From positions 1 through 64,000 of the forward strand of contig JAPLKB010000008.1 of NCBI GenBank assembly GCA_026388275.1: a stretch of DNA of 64,000 nucleotides, given 5' to 3'. Shown here one piece after another: positions 19,398 through 28,286 of the stretch (position 1 is its first letter; the number at the start of each line of letters is the position of its first letter). The notes under the pieces are model-generated. The model saw nothing but the letters and a program-made list of their open reading frames with translations. It was not told the origin of the DNA and searched no databases. The position numbers and the translations under genes were made by a program. The DNA is from Pseudomonadota bacterium. GTDB taxonomy: Bacteria > Desulfobacterota > Syntrophorhabdia > Syntrophorhabdales > Syntrophorhabdaceae.

Positions 19398-20465
19398 ATG
19401 GTTATTAACATAATTTATGGTTTTATTGCACTGAGCCTCCTGATACTTGTGCATGAGCTTGGTCATTTTCTTGTTGCAAGGTGGGCAAACGTAAAGGTTC
19501 TGTCATTTTCACTGGGCTTCGGGAAAAAACTCCTGAGTTTCAAAAAGGGCGAGACAGAATATGCCATATCAGCCGTCCCTCTTGGCGGATATGTAAAAAT
19601 GCTTGGCGAAGCGCCCGGAGAAGAAGTACCAGAGGAAGATAAAAACCGGTCATATTCGGATAAACCGCCTTTTGTGAAAATTCTCATTGCCTTCACAGGT
19701 CCTTTTTTTAACATACTATTTGCCCTTGTTCTTTTCTACATTGTCTTTCTGAGCGGATACTCCGTCCTCTCAACAAAGGTGGGGAGTGTAGACAAAGATT
19801 ATCCTGCTTACAAAGCCGGTATTATGGAAGGGGATACTATTGTTGCCATTGACGGCAAAAGTATTTCCGAGTGGACGGACCTGACAGATGCCATGGCGCA
19901 AACAGGTTCGCAGCCTATAAAGGTAACGGTGAAAAGAAATGAAAAATCATTTGATATATCATTAACCCCGAAGGAAACGGAAAGCAAAAACATCTTCGGA
20001 GACACGATTAAGAGAAATGTCATAGGTGTTGCAGCATCAAATGAGTTTTTCATAAAAAAAGAGACTGTTTCCAGTGCAGCAGTAAAGGCTGTTTATCAAA
20101 CATATAATATGACAAAGATAACTATAGTGGGGATTATCAAATTGATAGAGGGAAGTATCTCTCCGAAACAGGTCGGCGGTCCCCTGCTTATCCTTGAGGT
20201 GGCCGGTAAACAGGCAAAGGAAGGGAAGACAAATCTCATATATTTTATTGCAATAATCAGTATTAACCTTGCGGTTATCAATCTTATGCCTATTCCAATT
20301 CTTGACGGAGGCCATATCCTGTTTCACATTATAGAGATTGTTATAAGAAGAAAGGTCTCGCTAAAGTTTATTGAAATCTCTCAGAAGGTTGGTATGGGAA
20401 TTCTTATTGCCATAATGGCGCTTGCCTTCTTTAACGATATTACAAGGATGTTTTTTGGAAAATAG
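19398..20465 (+). CDS. rseP: Site-2 protease RseP (regulator of sigma-E protease)
   Basis: A 355-residue intramembrane zinc protease. The HELGH zinc motif lies near the N-terminus (residues 19-23), a single PDZ domain is seen around VGSVDKDYPAYKAGIMEGDTI, and the third zinc ligand region NLMPIPILDGGHI is near the C-terminus. It cleaves membrane-bound anti-sigma factors; no anti-sigma gene is in the window. It overlaps tsaB by about ten bases. Confidence 0.95.
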   Translation: MVINIIYGFIALSLLILVHELGHFLVARWANVKVLSFSLGFGKKLLSFKKGETEYAISAVPLGGYVKMLGEAPGEEVPEEDKNRSYSDKPPFVKILIAFTGPFFNILFALVLFYIVFLSGYSVLSTKVGSVDKDYPAYKAGIMEGDTIVAIDGKSISEWTDLTDAMAQTGSQPIKVTVKRNEKSFDISLTPKETESKNIFGDTIKRNVIGVAASNEFFIKKETVSSAAVKAVYQTYNMTKITIVGIIKLIEGSISPKQVGGPLLILEVAGKQAKEGKTNLIYFIAIISINLAVINLMPIPILDGGHILFHIIEIVIRRKVSLKFIEISQKVGMGILIAIMALAFFNDITRMFFGK

Positions 20466-21144
20466 AATTGTCCTCGGAATAGACAACTCCATGGATTTTC
20501 TGAGCATTGCCCTGTCTATGGATGATAAGCTCATCGAAGAAAGACATGTTAGAAACAAAAAAGCGCCGTCAGAGATACTCCCCGTTGAAATATCCCACAT
20601 ACTTTCCAATAACGGATATACGATAAATGATGTAAAACTTTTAGTTGTAACGTTGGGGCCCGGATCATTTACCGGTATACGGGTCGGCATTGCCTTCTGC
20701 AAGGGGCTTAATGCGGGCGGCAATATCCCCCTGGTTGGAGTGTCGACACTTGATGCACTTGCATCATCTTTCTCATTTATGGAGGGACAGTATCTTTTTC
20801 CGCTGATAGATGCAAAAAAGAGCGAAGTCTTTTCTTCCATGTATTATGTGTCTGACGGATGCGTACAAAGACTGACCGACTATTGTTCAATGAGACCTGA
20901 AAAGCTTATGGATATTATAAAAACACCTTGTATATGCTTTGGAACCGGTACAGGTCTCTGTAAGCCCTTTCTTTCCGGTATGCGGGATGTCCGGATAATC
21001 AGAGAAGGTTTTTCTAAGATTTCAGGCGAAGCATTGATTAAAGAAGGGTTAAAAAGTGAATTTATAACAGGTAAAAATTATTTGGAACCTATTTATTGCA
21101 GAAAATCGGAAGCAGAAATTAAGTTTAATATTACTGTTGAATAG
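20455..21144 (+). CDS. tsaB: tRNA threonylcarbamoyladenosine biosynthesis protein TsaB
   Basis: About 229 residues from a TTG at 20455; an upstream TTG at 20422 is unlikely. The start VLGIDNSMDFLSIAL and the conserved VTLGPGSFTGIRVGIAFCKGL identify TsaB, the inactive Kae1-like partner that scaffolds TsaD and TsaE in t6A37 synthesis. AAGGA precedes the TTG at good spacing. The gene overlaps the rseP end and closes the operon. Confidence 0.9.
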   Translation: MENRIVLGIDNSMDFLSIALSMDDKLIEERHVRNKKAPSEILPVEISHILSNNGYTINDVKLLVVTLGPGSFTGIRVGIAFCKGLNAGGNIPLVGVSTLDALASSFSFMEGQYLFPLIDAKKSEVFSSMYYVSDGCVQRLTDYCSMRPEKLMDIIKTPCICFGTGTGLCKPFLSGMRDVRIIREGFSKISGEALIKEGLKSEFITGKNYLEPIYCRKSEAEIKFNITVE

Positions 21145-21168
21145 ATACAGCAATTACAAGGACACCCA

Positions 21169-21594
21169 TTATATATTATCAACAACCTTTGGTTCATGTT
21201 CATCCTCTTTTATAAAAAAAACCTGATGAATAACTGCTATCAGCTCCATGTTTTCTTTATATATTTTTACATCTATTCTGCCTATCCGTGCACCCTTATA
21301 TGTCAATACCGCCTCTGCAAAAACAGTTTCATTCTCCAGGGCTCCTTTCATGTACTGTATGGAGGATTCAACAAGCACTGCCTTCCTGCCGAGAGTATTA
21401 CCGCAGGCTCCTCCAACGTGATCTGCCAAAGTAAATAATATTCCGCCATGTACATTGCCGAAAATATTAATATGTTCTCTTCGTATTGTTAATTTTCCTT
21501 TTGCAAATCCCTCCCCTATTTCATAAACATTTATTCCTATAAACCTGCCTACGTTACATTGATTAAAAGTATTTTTGATTTGTTCTTCATACAT
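21169..21594 (-). CDS. PaaI-family hotdog thioesterase
   Basis: A hotdog-fold protein likely to hydrolyse acyl- or aryl-CoA thioesters. The family motif is seen in NIFGNVHGGILFTLADHVGG, with ESSIQYMKGA and VLTYKGARIGRIDVKIY forming the later strands. The frame opens at 21675, but the ATG at 21594 (preceded by GGCAGG) gives the usual family length of about 141 residues; the upstream starts remain possible. It is convergent with tsaB and divergent from the dodecin gene. Substrate unknown. Confidence 0.8.
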   Translation of the reverse strand: MYEEQIKNTFNQCNVGRFIGINVYEIGEGFAKGKLTIRREHINIFGNVHGGILFTLADHVGGACGNTLGRKAVLVESSIQYMKGALENETVFAEAVLTYKGARIGRIDVKIYKENMELIAVIHQVFFIKEDEHEPKVVDNI

Positions 21595-21731
21595 TGCTTG
21601 TACCTGCCTTTCCAGACCTGTGAATAGTCGCTTATAACCTGCCATCATGATAACACAGTCATCACCATAATGCATCCCATTCTATTGGGGCATTTGAACT
21701 GAATACACCCTCTTGATAAAACAAATTAGTG

Positions 21732-21760
21732 TTGACACAACTTATTCTTCTTGTTAGCCT
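21732..21760 (+). promoter_or_regulatory. Promoter of the dodecin gene
   Basis: TTGACA (21732-21737), a 17-nt spacer, then TAGCCT (21755-21760). The -35 is perfect and the -10 weak. It lies upstream of the dodecin start and starts a monocistronic unit. Confidence 0.45.
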
Positions 21761-21806
21761 TTTACATTCGTTTATTTGTTGTATAAAAAATCAGGAGGTA
21801 TCAAAT

Positions 21807-22022
21807 ATGAGGTCAGACGGCAAAGTAGCAAGAATAACAGAAGTGGTTTCCAGTTCACCGAAAGGTTTTGATGATGCAATAATAGTAGGTTTCAAAAGGG
21901 CTTCCAAAACGCTGAGAGGCATAACGGGCTTAAAAGTAAAAGATCAACGCTGCAAGGTGGAAGACGGGAAAATTATTGAGTACAGGGTTACTCTTGAAGT
22001 GCTCTTTATATTGGAAAGCTAA
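21807..22022 (+). CDS. Dodecin-family flavin-binding protein
   Basis: A 71-residue protein starting MRSDGKVARITEVVSSSPKG and containing FDDAIIVGFKRASKTLRGITGL, the typical dodecin layout of a beta-alpha-beta-beta unit that assembles into a hollow dodecamer storing or buffering flavins. AGGAGG lies eight bases before the ATG at 21807, so the longer in-frame extension upstream is not used. It ends with LEVLFILES, a standard dodecin tail. It stands alone between divergent and convergent neighbours. Confidence 0.9.
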   Translation: MRSDGKVARITEVVSSSPKGFDDAIIVGFKRASKTLRGITGLKVKDQRCKVEDGKIIEYRVTLEVLFILES

Positions 22023-22039
22023 AACAGCTCGGCATCTAT

Positions 22040-23047
22040 TTAACTGCGCAGGCCGGCATTATCCGGGCAGCCCTTAATATGCCAGAGGAACAGCTTTGTA
22101 TAGTAAGTATATGACATCTTTAATTTATCTTTAACCGGGAAAAAGGGCAGAGTTGAGAATACTACCAGGAATATGAAGCATTTAATGAACCTGGTAGTTT
22201 TAAAAGCCGTGTAATATATAAAAGTATGATGCTTTCTGATAAATTTGTAAAGAGAGATATTATATTCTATCCTGCCCTGGACCCAATTTCTTGCAACTGT
22301 TTTTCCTTGCAAGTGAATAACTTTTGCATGAGAATAAAAAACAACCCTGTATGTTTTCCCCTCTTTTCCATACATCATAGTCCTTGTCCTTAAACAAAGG
22401 TCTGTTTCTTCAAGGAAGAAGAAGAACCTTTCATCAAATCCTCCGAGATACTCCAGTACATTTCTCCTAATCAGGACAGCAGCTCCGATAAGGGAAGGTA
22501 CATTAAGTATAGTTGGCAAATCTTGTGATGCAGAAGGTCTGGCAGAAATTGCTTCAGGAGATAAAAATTCAATAAGTGAACGGGGAAATATTTCGAAAAC
22601 CAGAGAAGGGACATACGCAAAAGAGCGCTGAGGCCTCATATCAGGGTATACAAGCTGAGGCCCGCATATCCCGATATCCGGATTTTCTTTCATAAGGTTA
22701 AGCATCTTTTTTGTTTCGCCCTCAACAAGAAGCGTATCGGAATTCAAAAAGAGCATATATTCACCGGCAGCACGAGACAAGCCTTTATTGACAGCAGCAG
22801 CAAACCCTTCATTTTTCTCATTTTTGATATATAACAACCCGGGGAACTCTTTCTTAACCATGTCAGCGGTCCTGTCGGCAGATGCGTTATCCACGACAAT
22901 TACCTCTTTTAAGAACGGCTCCAGGGATTTATCTTTTTTAATTGAAGATAAAAGATCTTTGAGAAGTTCTTCCGTATCTTTTGTTATTATAATAATGGAA
23001 AGCACCGGGTTTTGCCTGATACCTATACCTTTTTCTCCGGCCTGCAT
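22040..23047 (-). CDS. Glycosyltransferase family 2 (rhamnosyltransferase-like)
   Basis: A GT-A-fold glycosyltransferase of about 335 residues. It has VLSIIIITKDTEELLKDLLS, EVIVVDNASADRTADMV, NEGFAAAVNKGLSRAAGEYM and the metal-binding FLNSDT. GGFDERFFFFLEETDLCLR resembles rhamnosyltransferases of O-antigen or exopolysaccharide loci. The start is uncertain: ATG at 23047 overlaps the iorA end, while a GTG at 23005 would start directly at the first strand. It is the last gene of the ior operon, an unexpected partner for aromatic metabolism. Confidence 0.85.
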   Translation of the reverse strand: MQAGEKGIGIRQNPVLSIIIITKDTEELLKDLLSSIKKDKSLEPFLKEVIVVDNASADRTADMVKKEFPGLLYIKNEKNEGFAAAVNKGLSRAAGEYMLFLNSDTLLVEGETKKMLNLMKENPDIGICGPQLVYPDMRPQRSFAYVPSLVFEIFPRSLIEFLSPEAISARPSASQDLPTILNVPSLIGAAVLIRRNVLEYLGGFDERFFFFLEETDLCLRTRTMMYGKEGKTYRVVFYSHAKVIHLQGKTVARNWVQGRIEYNISLYKFIRKHHTFIYYTAFKTTRFIKCFIFLVVFSTLPFFPVKDKLKMSYTYYTKLFLWHIKGCPDNAGLRS

Positions 23048-24828
23048 ATGCTGCAGGCAACAAGACACATCCCGCATTCCGCACAGAGACCTTCATCAAC
23101 AACAATTTTATGTTTTTCATCGTTAAACAACATTGCAGGACAATCAAAAAGTTTTATGCAACGCTTGCATCCAATACATCCCTCTTCCAGAACCGCCCTG
23201 TCAAACACGCCTGCAAATTTTTCCTTTGTGTGAAGCAGGCACTCCCTTCTGGCAATGATTACTGCAGGGCCATTACCGTCTTTGCCGATATATGCCTCTG
23301 CCTCCTTTATTATGTTTATCATATTGGGTATGTCATAAGGATCAAGAATTCTCAAAAATGTAACACCAAAACCCTTTATGATATTCTCCATCAACACCTG
23401 GCGGCCTTGTGTGCCGTCTGCCATAATGCCTGTCTGCGGATTCGGCTGCATTCCTGTCATTGCTGTGGTGCCATTGTCCATAATAACGAGTATAAAACGT
23501 TTTTGTTTTTTGACTGCGTCATAAAGGGGAGGCAGGCAGGCGTGAAAAAATGTTGAATCCCCGACAGAAGCAAGAATAGGTATGACCTCCCTGTCCTGAT
23601 AAACAGTATTGTAAAAACCCGAAGCCATAGTAACTCCGGCGCCCATATCGAGACAGGTATCTACAGCCCCTTGAGAAATACCAAGAGTATAACACCCGAT
23701 ATCACCGGGAAAAATAGCCTCAGGGTATGCCTGTCGCATTGCAAAGAACGATGCTCTATGTGCACAACCGGCACATAATTTTGGAGGTCTCGGTGAGACC
23801 TGTATGCCTTTCAGCGATTCGTCTATCAGAGGATCAGGCATAAATATGTTTGTACTTATCTCTAAATCTCCGGTTATCCTTTCAACTACGCTTCTCACAA
23901 TATCATAGGTCAGTTCACCGGCATCCGGGACATAACCGTTTAATCTTCCATAAACTTTATTTCCATTTTCAATAAGTACTTCCAGAACACTGTCCGTTTC
24001 CTCGATCACCAATATTTTGTCCATGTTATTAATAAATTTATCAAATTCAAGATTTTCGTTTTGTTGTTCCAGACCATTTAATCCATGACCGGGTACAGGA
24101 GATCTGGCGTGCGGTATTTTAACAACTTTGTAAACAGGGACCAGGGCTTCAAGGCCAAGCTCTGATATTACATCCGAAACAATAGAATAGCTCATGCCCG
24201 AAGCAACAATGCCAAGTTTGGCAGGCATAGGGTCCGGAGCGTTTATCTCTTCAATGTGTGTAATAGGCCTTTCTCCAAAAGGGTAGAGCGGGACTGCTTC
24301 TCTTGCATGACTTACCCTGTGGGTAGACCTCAATATCACCGGTGTATGTTTTTCAGCAGAATATTGTAACGCAGAATATGCAACATCAGATGCTTCTTTC
24401 GGTGAAGCCGGGTCAAAGACCGGGATATCAAACAACGTAGCAAGAAGCCGTGTATCCTGTTCAGTCTGTGAAGATTGCGGTCCCGGATCATCACACGATA
24501 CTATTACCAGGGCTCCCCTTAACTTTTTTCTTCTTGCGCTTAAAAGCGGCGGGAAGGCAACATTCAATCCCACCTGTTTCATCATACAGGCAGCCTTTTT
24601 ACCTGCCGATGCTGCGCCAAAAGCTGCCTCAAGGGCACATCTTTCGTTGACGGACCATTCTGTATGGATATTGCCCTTTTCTCTCCTGTTAAATTCTATG
24701 ATACCCGGTATGATTTCTGAACTCGGCGTTCCGGGATATGCTGCTGCAAGGTCTAATCCTGCCTCTACAAGGCCTCTTGCTATTGCATAATTACCGATCA
24801 TTACTTCCATAACGACTTCTTTTATCAC
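23023..24828 (-). CDS. iorA: Indolepyruvate:ferredoxin oxidoreductase, alpha subunit
   Basis: A 601-residue thiamin-diphosphate enzyme subunit converting arylpyruvates to aryl-acetyl-CoA with reduction of ferredoxin. Order of domains: N-terminal PFOR domain I (IARGLVEAGLDLAAAYPGTPSSE), domain II, TPP-binding domain with CAGCAHRASFF and GDSTFFHACLPPL...MDNGTTAMTG, and a C-terminal bis-4Fe-4S domain (CIGCKRCIKLFDCP and CAECGMCLVACSIC). It sits directly downstream of iorB. An aminotransferase at the head of the operon would supply arylpyruvate from aromatic amino acids. Confidence 0.95.
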   Translation of the reverse strand: MIKEVVMEVMIGNYAIARGLVEAGLDLAAAYPGTPSSEIIPGIIEFNRREKGNIHTEWSVNERCALEAAFGAASAGKKAACMMKQVGLNVAFPPLLSARRKKLRGALVIVSCDDPGPQSSQTEQDTRLLATLFDIPVFDPASPKEASDVAYSALQYSAEKHTPVILRSTHRVSHAREAVPLYPFGERPITHIEEINAPDPMPAKLGIVASGMSYSIVSDVISELGLEALVPVYKVVKIPHARSPVPGHGLNGLEQQNENLEFDKFINNMDKILVIEETDSVLEVLIENGNKVYGRLNGYVPDAGELTYDIVRSVVERITGDLEISTNIFMPDPLIDESLKGIQVSPRPPKLCAGCAHRASFFAMRQAYPEAIFPGDIGCYTLGISQGAVDTCLDMGAGVTMASGFYNTVYQDREVIPILASVGDSTFFHACLPPLYDAVKKQKRFILVIMDNGTTAMTGMQPNPQTGIMADGTQGRQVLMENIIKGFGVTFLRILDPYDIPNMINIIKEAEAYIGKDGNGPAVIIARRECLLHTKEKFAGVFDRAVLEEGCIGCKRCIKLFDCPAMLFNDEKHKIVVDEGLCAECGMCLVACSICRPEKKV

Positions 24829-24843
24829 AAAACCTCCATATGG

Positions 24844-25413
24844 TTAATGTTCCCGAATATTTCTGTCTTGAGCAATTGCATAACCCGAGTCAAAGATCTC
24901 CATATTTTTTTCTAAAAACTTTCCCTTCGTCCTTTTCCTTATTGTTTCTTTTATGCTCTGAGCGCTGTATGGTTCAACGGCCAGACAAGAAAAGAAACCA
25001 AGTAGAGCCATATTGGATGCCTGCAGCATGTTTTTTTCCGCTGCAATATCATCAGCATTGACAGAAAGGTACGTGATGTTCCTTTTTAAAAGCATGGCGT
25101 CAACTTCTGCAGGCAGTCTGTCCTTTCCGGTATTAACGATTGTCAAACCGCCTCTTTTCAGGAAGCCGAGGTTGCGGTAAAATTCACTTTCCTCAAAGGC
25201 AAGTAGTATGTCGGCATTCTCTTTCCCGATGAGCGGGCTTTTAAAATCTCCGATCTTAACAAGTGAAACAACAGAGCCCCCTCTTTGACTCATACCGTAT
25301 TCATCTGATGCCAGCGCATGATGCCCTGCGTTGATTGCCGTTTCTATCAGGATTGTAGATGCGAGGAGTACACCTCTTCCGCCTATGCCTGCACAAACGA
25401 TCTCGAGTTTCAC
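24844..25413 (-). CDS. iorB: Indolepyruvate:ferredoxin oxidoreductase, beta subunit
   Basis: A 189-residue gamma-domain subunit (KLEIVCAGIGGRGVLLASTIL, DEYGMSQRGGSVVSLVKIG) that partners IorA and binds CoA. The GTG at 25413 is chosen because GGGAGG lies seven bases upstream and the conserved sequence starts right there; a frame extension to 25461 is spurious. The region upstream (25414-25537) contains heptamer-type repeats rather than coding sequence. Confidence 0.93.
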   Translation of the reverse strand: MKLEIVCAGIGGRGVLLASTILIETAINAGHHALASDEYGMSQRGGSVVSLVKIGDFKSPLIGKENADILLAFEESEFYRNLGFLKRGGLTIVNTGKDRLPAEVDAMLLKRNITYLSVNADDIAAEKNMLQASNMALLGFFSCLAVEPYSAQSIKETIRKRTKGKFLEKNMEIFDSGYAIAQDRNIREH

Positions 25414-25537
25414 ATTGCCTCCCGATAATAAAACGTGAAGCGTGGAGCCCTTGCCAAGCAAGGACAGGCGTAAAGCGTGAAATGAATTTCAGGGTTTTCA
25501 ATTTTACATTCATCATTCTTAATTTTTAATTGCATCA
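25414..25537. repeat. Low-complexity heptamer-type repeats between iorB and the IorA-like gene
   Basis: Plus-strand units such as AACGTGA AGCGTGG and GCGTAAA GCGTGAA at about 25432-25482, followed by AATTTT/TTTAATT-rich sequence. They resemble the 7-nt-period tracts found at 26328, 37042, 42081 and 43543 in this window. No gene is present. Confidence 0.45.
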
Positions 25538-26809
25538 TCATAATATCCCCCTGCAGAAAAGGACTGTCAAATCATCTGCATTGTAAAAACGTTCTATTTC
25601 TGAAATGTTCTCTATATGAAAAAAGTTGTGAAACCCGCAACCTTCAATGATCTTTTTAATCTCATCCTCTCTTTCGTTTGTCATGATTAAAAGTACAAAA
25701 GATGAATTGTTATAAAGGATATTTACAAAAGCAGGCATTCCTGAATGAAAGAAGTGGTCTTCAAAGGTCACGGCAAGAATTTTTTTATCAGGATCGGCTT
25801 TTTTAATACCGTGCGCCATACTGATTGAGGATGCGCCGCCAAGTGTATCACGTACCACCTCGAAGCCATACATGATCTCCTCCGGCTTTTCCCTCTCAGG
25901 AGTAACTCCTATGTGTTCTGCTATTATTTTTGTCCTGTCCTGTATCTGCAATTCAATAGCCGGATATTCCCCTTCAATCACGAATATCTTATCCATATGC
26001 TCTATAAAAGTATCCACCAGTTTTGTAGGCAACGGGTAAACTGTTGAGATATATAAAACACTTGTGTCTTCCCCGTAAAATTCGGCATATGAACGTTTAT
26101 TAGTAATAACGCCTGTCTTTCCCGGCACAATATTGAGAATATTCCCTTCATATCGCTCAAATTCTGCACGGATTTTCTCTGTCTTTTCGTTGAGCAGTTT
26201 ATGCAACTGGTATCTGAATTTTGGCGTGGCTGCCCAGCGTGCAGGATTTTTAACAAATTTTGATTTTTGAGTTGTTCCAATTGTGTCGGGATAATAACTT
26301 ATGAATTTTGAGTCTTCATTCTCCGCAACTTGAAACTTGAATCTTGAACCTTGAAAGCCCCCTTCATCGAGTGTCGCCTGGATAATAACGGGAATTTCGT
26401 ACTTATCTGACAGATAATATCCGAACTCCACGGAGCGGGCCAGCGCAACAGGTCCTTCTGCTATTATAAGGGGTAATTTCGAAAAAAGCCCCATGGGCGT
26501 CACTTCCTCGTCAGTTTCCTGAAGACACAGGATAAGTAAACCGCCGACTGTGCCGGTGTAGGCAGAACTCATCAAGGGGTCTAACGCTTCATAAAATCCT
26601 TCTGTTGAAAAAACGCATGCAGTCTTTTTAGCAACCATGCCGCCTGTCAAAGCAAGCTCATATGCTATTTTTTCATTTATTGAAACTTCTGAATAAAAAG
26701 CAGTGTTTTCTTTTTTTAAAGCCTCAAGGGTTTGCCCCACAGCCCTGTTTGTCGTATAAATAAGCCGCACACCGTTATCTATGAGCAATCTACATATCTG
26801 TTTATACAT
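25538..26809 (-). CDS. IorA-like protein with a degenerate TPP site and no ferredoxin domain
   Basis: A 423-residue paralogue of IorA. PFOR domain I (NRAVGQTLEALKKE, CVFSTEGFYEALDPLM) and domain II are recognisable, and KNPARWAATPKFRYQLHKLL matches an IorA segment. The TPP region is short and altered: where IorA has GDSTFFHACLPPL and MDNGTTAMTG this has FEDHFFHSGMPAF and MTNERED, losing the GD...N metal/diphosphate pattern. The CxxC segment and both 4Fe-4S clusters are gone. Residues about 152-186 are an insertion encoded partly by tandem heptamers. It is likely a structural or regulatory partner, or it may bind another ligand. It lies between the aminotransferase and iorB. Confidence 0.75.
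   Translation of the reverse strand: MYKQICRLLIDNGVRLIYTTNRAVGQTLEALKKENTAFYSEVSINEKIAYELALTGGMVAKKTACVFSTEGFYEALDPLMSSAYTGTVGGLLILCLQETDEEVTPMGLFSKLPLIIAEGPVALARSVEFGYYLSDKYEIPVIIQATLDEGGFQGSRFKFQVAENEDSKFISYYPDTIGTTQKSKFVKNPARWAATPKFRYQLHKLLNEKTEKIRAEFERYEGNILNIVPGKTGVITNKRSYAEFYGEDTSVLYISTVYPLPTKLVDTFIEHMDKIFVIEGEYPAIELQIQDRTKIIAEHIGVTPEREKPEEIMYGFEVVRDTLGGASSISMAHGIKKADPDKKILAVTFEDHFFHSGMPAFVNILYNNSSFVLLIMTNEREDEIKKIIEGCGFHNFFHIENISEIERFYNADDLTVLFCRGIL
26328..26355. repeat. Tandem heptamer repeat inside a coding sequence
   Basis: Four consecutive 7-mers, ACTTGAA ACTTGAA TCTTGAA CCTTGAA (plus strand), lying inside the IorA-like gene and read in frame as GSRFKFQV. The surrounding insert adds about 35 residues to a loop where IorA relatives have none of this sequence. 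Confidence 0.75.
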
Positions 26810-26884
26810 GGTCTATATCCTCTGTAAAGTAATGATAAGCATATGATTTTATAGTTTTATTTTTTAAGTTGTAATCTGTCTCTC

Positions 26885-27982
26885 TCACGCCATTTTCCTC
26901 AATATTTCTATGCCTTTCAATAAGTTCTCATCGCTGGTAGCAAATGAAATGCGCACATTTGATTTCCTGCTTGAAAAAACACTCCCCGGGATAATAAACA
27001 GGTTATTTTCCAGGGCCTTTTCAACAAACTTATCGCCATCTCCGCCAGGGACCTCAGGAAAAATAAAAAAGGCACCTTCGGGTTTTACTACATTGTATTT
27101 ATCTTTTAGACCATCATAGATGAGATCCCTTTTCCTCCTGTATCCTTCAATCAATGAATCCACATTATAATCAAGGGCTAAAAGTGCTGCTTTTTGAGCA
27201 AATGAATTAACGCTGCTGAACACATACTGCTGCATTGTTACCATATATTGAATGATCTCTTTCGGTCCGGCAACAAACCCGAGTCTCCAGCCTGTCATTG
27301 CCCATGTTTTTGAAAAACCCCCGATTGTAAGGGTCTTATCGTATAGCTGACCCAGATAAACTTTGTTCGTGTTGCTCTCAAATACAAATCTATCATATAT
27401 ATCATCGGAAAATACAAGCAGATTATTTTCCCTTGCAACTCTTGCGACCATTTCAAATTCTTCTTTGGAACATACTGCACCTGTAGGGTTATTGGGGCTG
27501 TTAATAAGTATAATCTTTGTTCTATCGGTAATAGCCTTCCTCAGCGCATCTTCCTTTATCGTAAAATCGGGGTATGTATCTATAAAAACAGGTTTACCGC
27601 CAAGGAGCATGATCTGATACTCATATAATACAAAATACGGGTCTGGAATAATAACCTCGTCGCCGGGATTCAAAGTAACCATAAGGGAAAGCAGTAATCC
27701 GCCTGTTGCGCCGGCAGTAATTATTACATCGTCGCATATAATGCTCTTACCTTTTAAATTATATAGGAGTTTTTCCCGTAATTCCTGAATACCCCCTGAT
27801 GGAGTATATTTGTTAAATCCTGCCCTTATCCATTTGATCCCTTCTTCCTTAACCGGATCCGGGATATCAAAATCCGGTTCGCCGATACTGAGGTTTATCG
27901 GATTTTTCATCTTATTTGCAAGGTCGAAGATTTTTCTCACACCTGACGGCCTTACACTCATTACCCTGTCGGAAAGCAGCAT
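26885..27982 (-). CDS. Class I/II pyridoxal-phosphate aminotransferase
   Basis: A 365-residue fold-type I aminotransferase. The substrate/cofactor regions NLSIGEPDFDIPDPV, NSPNNPTGAVCSKEEF, FSDDIYDRF and the PLP lysine context GGFSKTWAMTGWRLGFVAG are intact. Placed at the head of the ior operon, it most likely deaminates aromatic amino acids to arylpyruvates for IorAB; an aspartate aminotransferase role is possible from sequence alone. The upstream spacer is filled by palindromic repeats. Confidence 0.9.
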   Translation of the reverse strand: MLLSDRVMSVRPSGVRKIFDLANKMKNPINLSIGEPDFDIPDPVKEEGIKWIRAGFNKYTPSGGIQELREKLLYNLKGKSIICDDVIITAGATGGLLLSLMVTLNPGDEVIIPDPYFVLYEYQIMLLGGKPVFIDTYPDFTIKEDALRKAITDRTKIILINSPNNPTGAVCSKEEFEMVARVARENNLLVFSDDIYDRFVFESNTNKVYLGQLYDKTLTIGGFSKTWAMTGWRLGFVAGPKEIIQYMVTMQQYVFSSVNSFAQKAALLALDYNVDSLIEGYRRKRDLIYDGLKDKYNVVKPEGAFFIFPEVPGGDGDKFVEKALENNLFIIPGSVFSSRKSNVRISFATSDENLLKGIEILRKMA

Positions 27983-27998
27983 TGTTCCTCCTTATATT

Positions 27999-28286
27999 GG
28001 GGCTCACGTCGCCCCCTCCACCAGCAAAGCTGTCGGAGCCACCCCTTCGCGCCCGAGAACGGGCTATTTAGCACTTTGACGCTATGTACGATGGGGCTTG
28101 CGTTGCCCCCTCCACCTTTCCGTATGCACGAAGGATGTCCGCTCACTTATGTTCGCTTGGACGTCCGCTTGCGCTGGGACGCAAGTAAATGCATTTACGT
28201 CCTACGTCCGAAGGAGCATAGCGACTGAACGTCCTTCGTCCCTCGGGTAAATGGGAGCCACCCCTTCTCACCCGAGAACGGGCTAT
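27999..28286. repeat. Composite repeat with two copies of paired modules and a large palindrome
   Basis: Module A occurs at 27999-28022 and 28093-28116 (GGGGCT--CGT-GCCCCCTCC). Module B occurs at 28035-28067 and 28254-28286 (GGAGCCACCCCTTC then CCCGAGAACGGGCTAT). Between A2 and B2 sits an imperfect palindrome of about 115 bases. Its outer arms are GCACGAAGGATGTCC (28126-28140) and GAACGTCCTTCGTCC (28227-28241), and its centre is GTAAATGCATTTAC (28185-28198). It has no coding potential and looks like a non-autonomous repeat interrupted by a second one. The rest of the gap to 28500 shows nothing else. Confidence 0.65.

Noticed and set aside
21729-21806. N-terminal hydrophobic extension of dodecin
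   Set aside because: It would place the start inside the promoter, and AGGAGG is positioned for the ATG at 21807.
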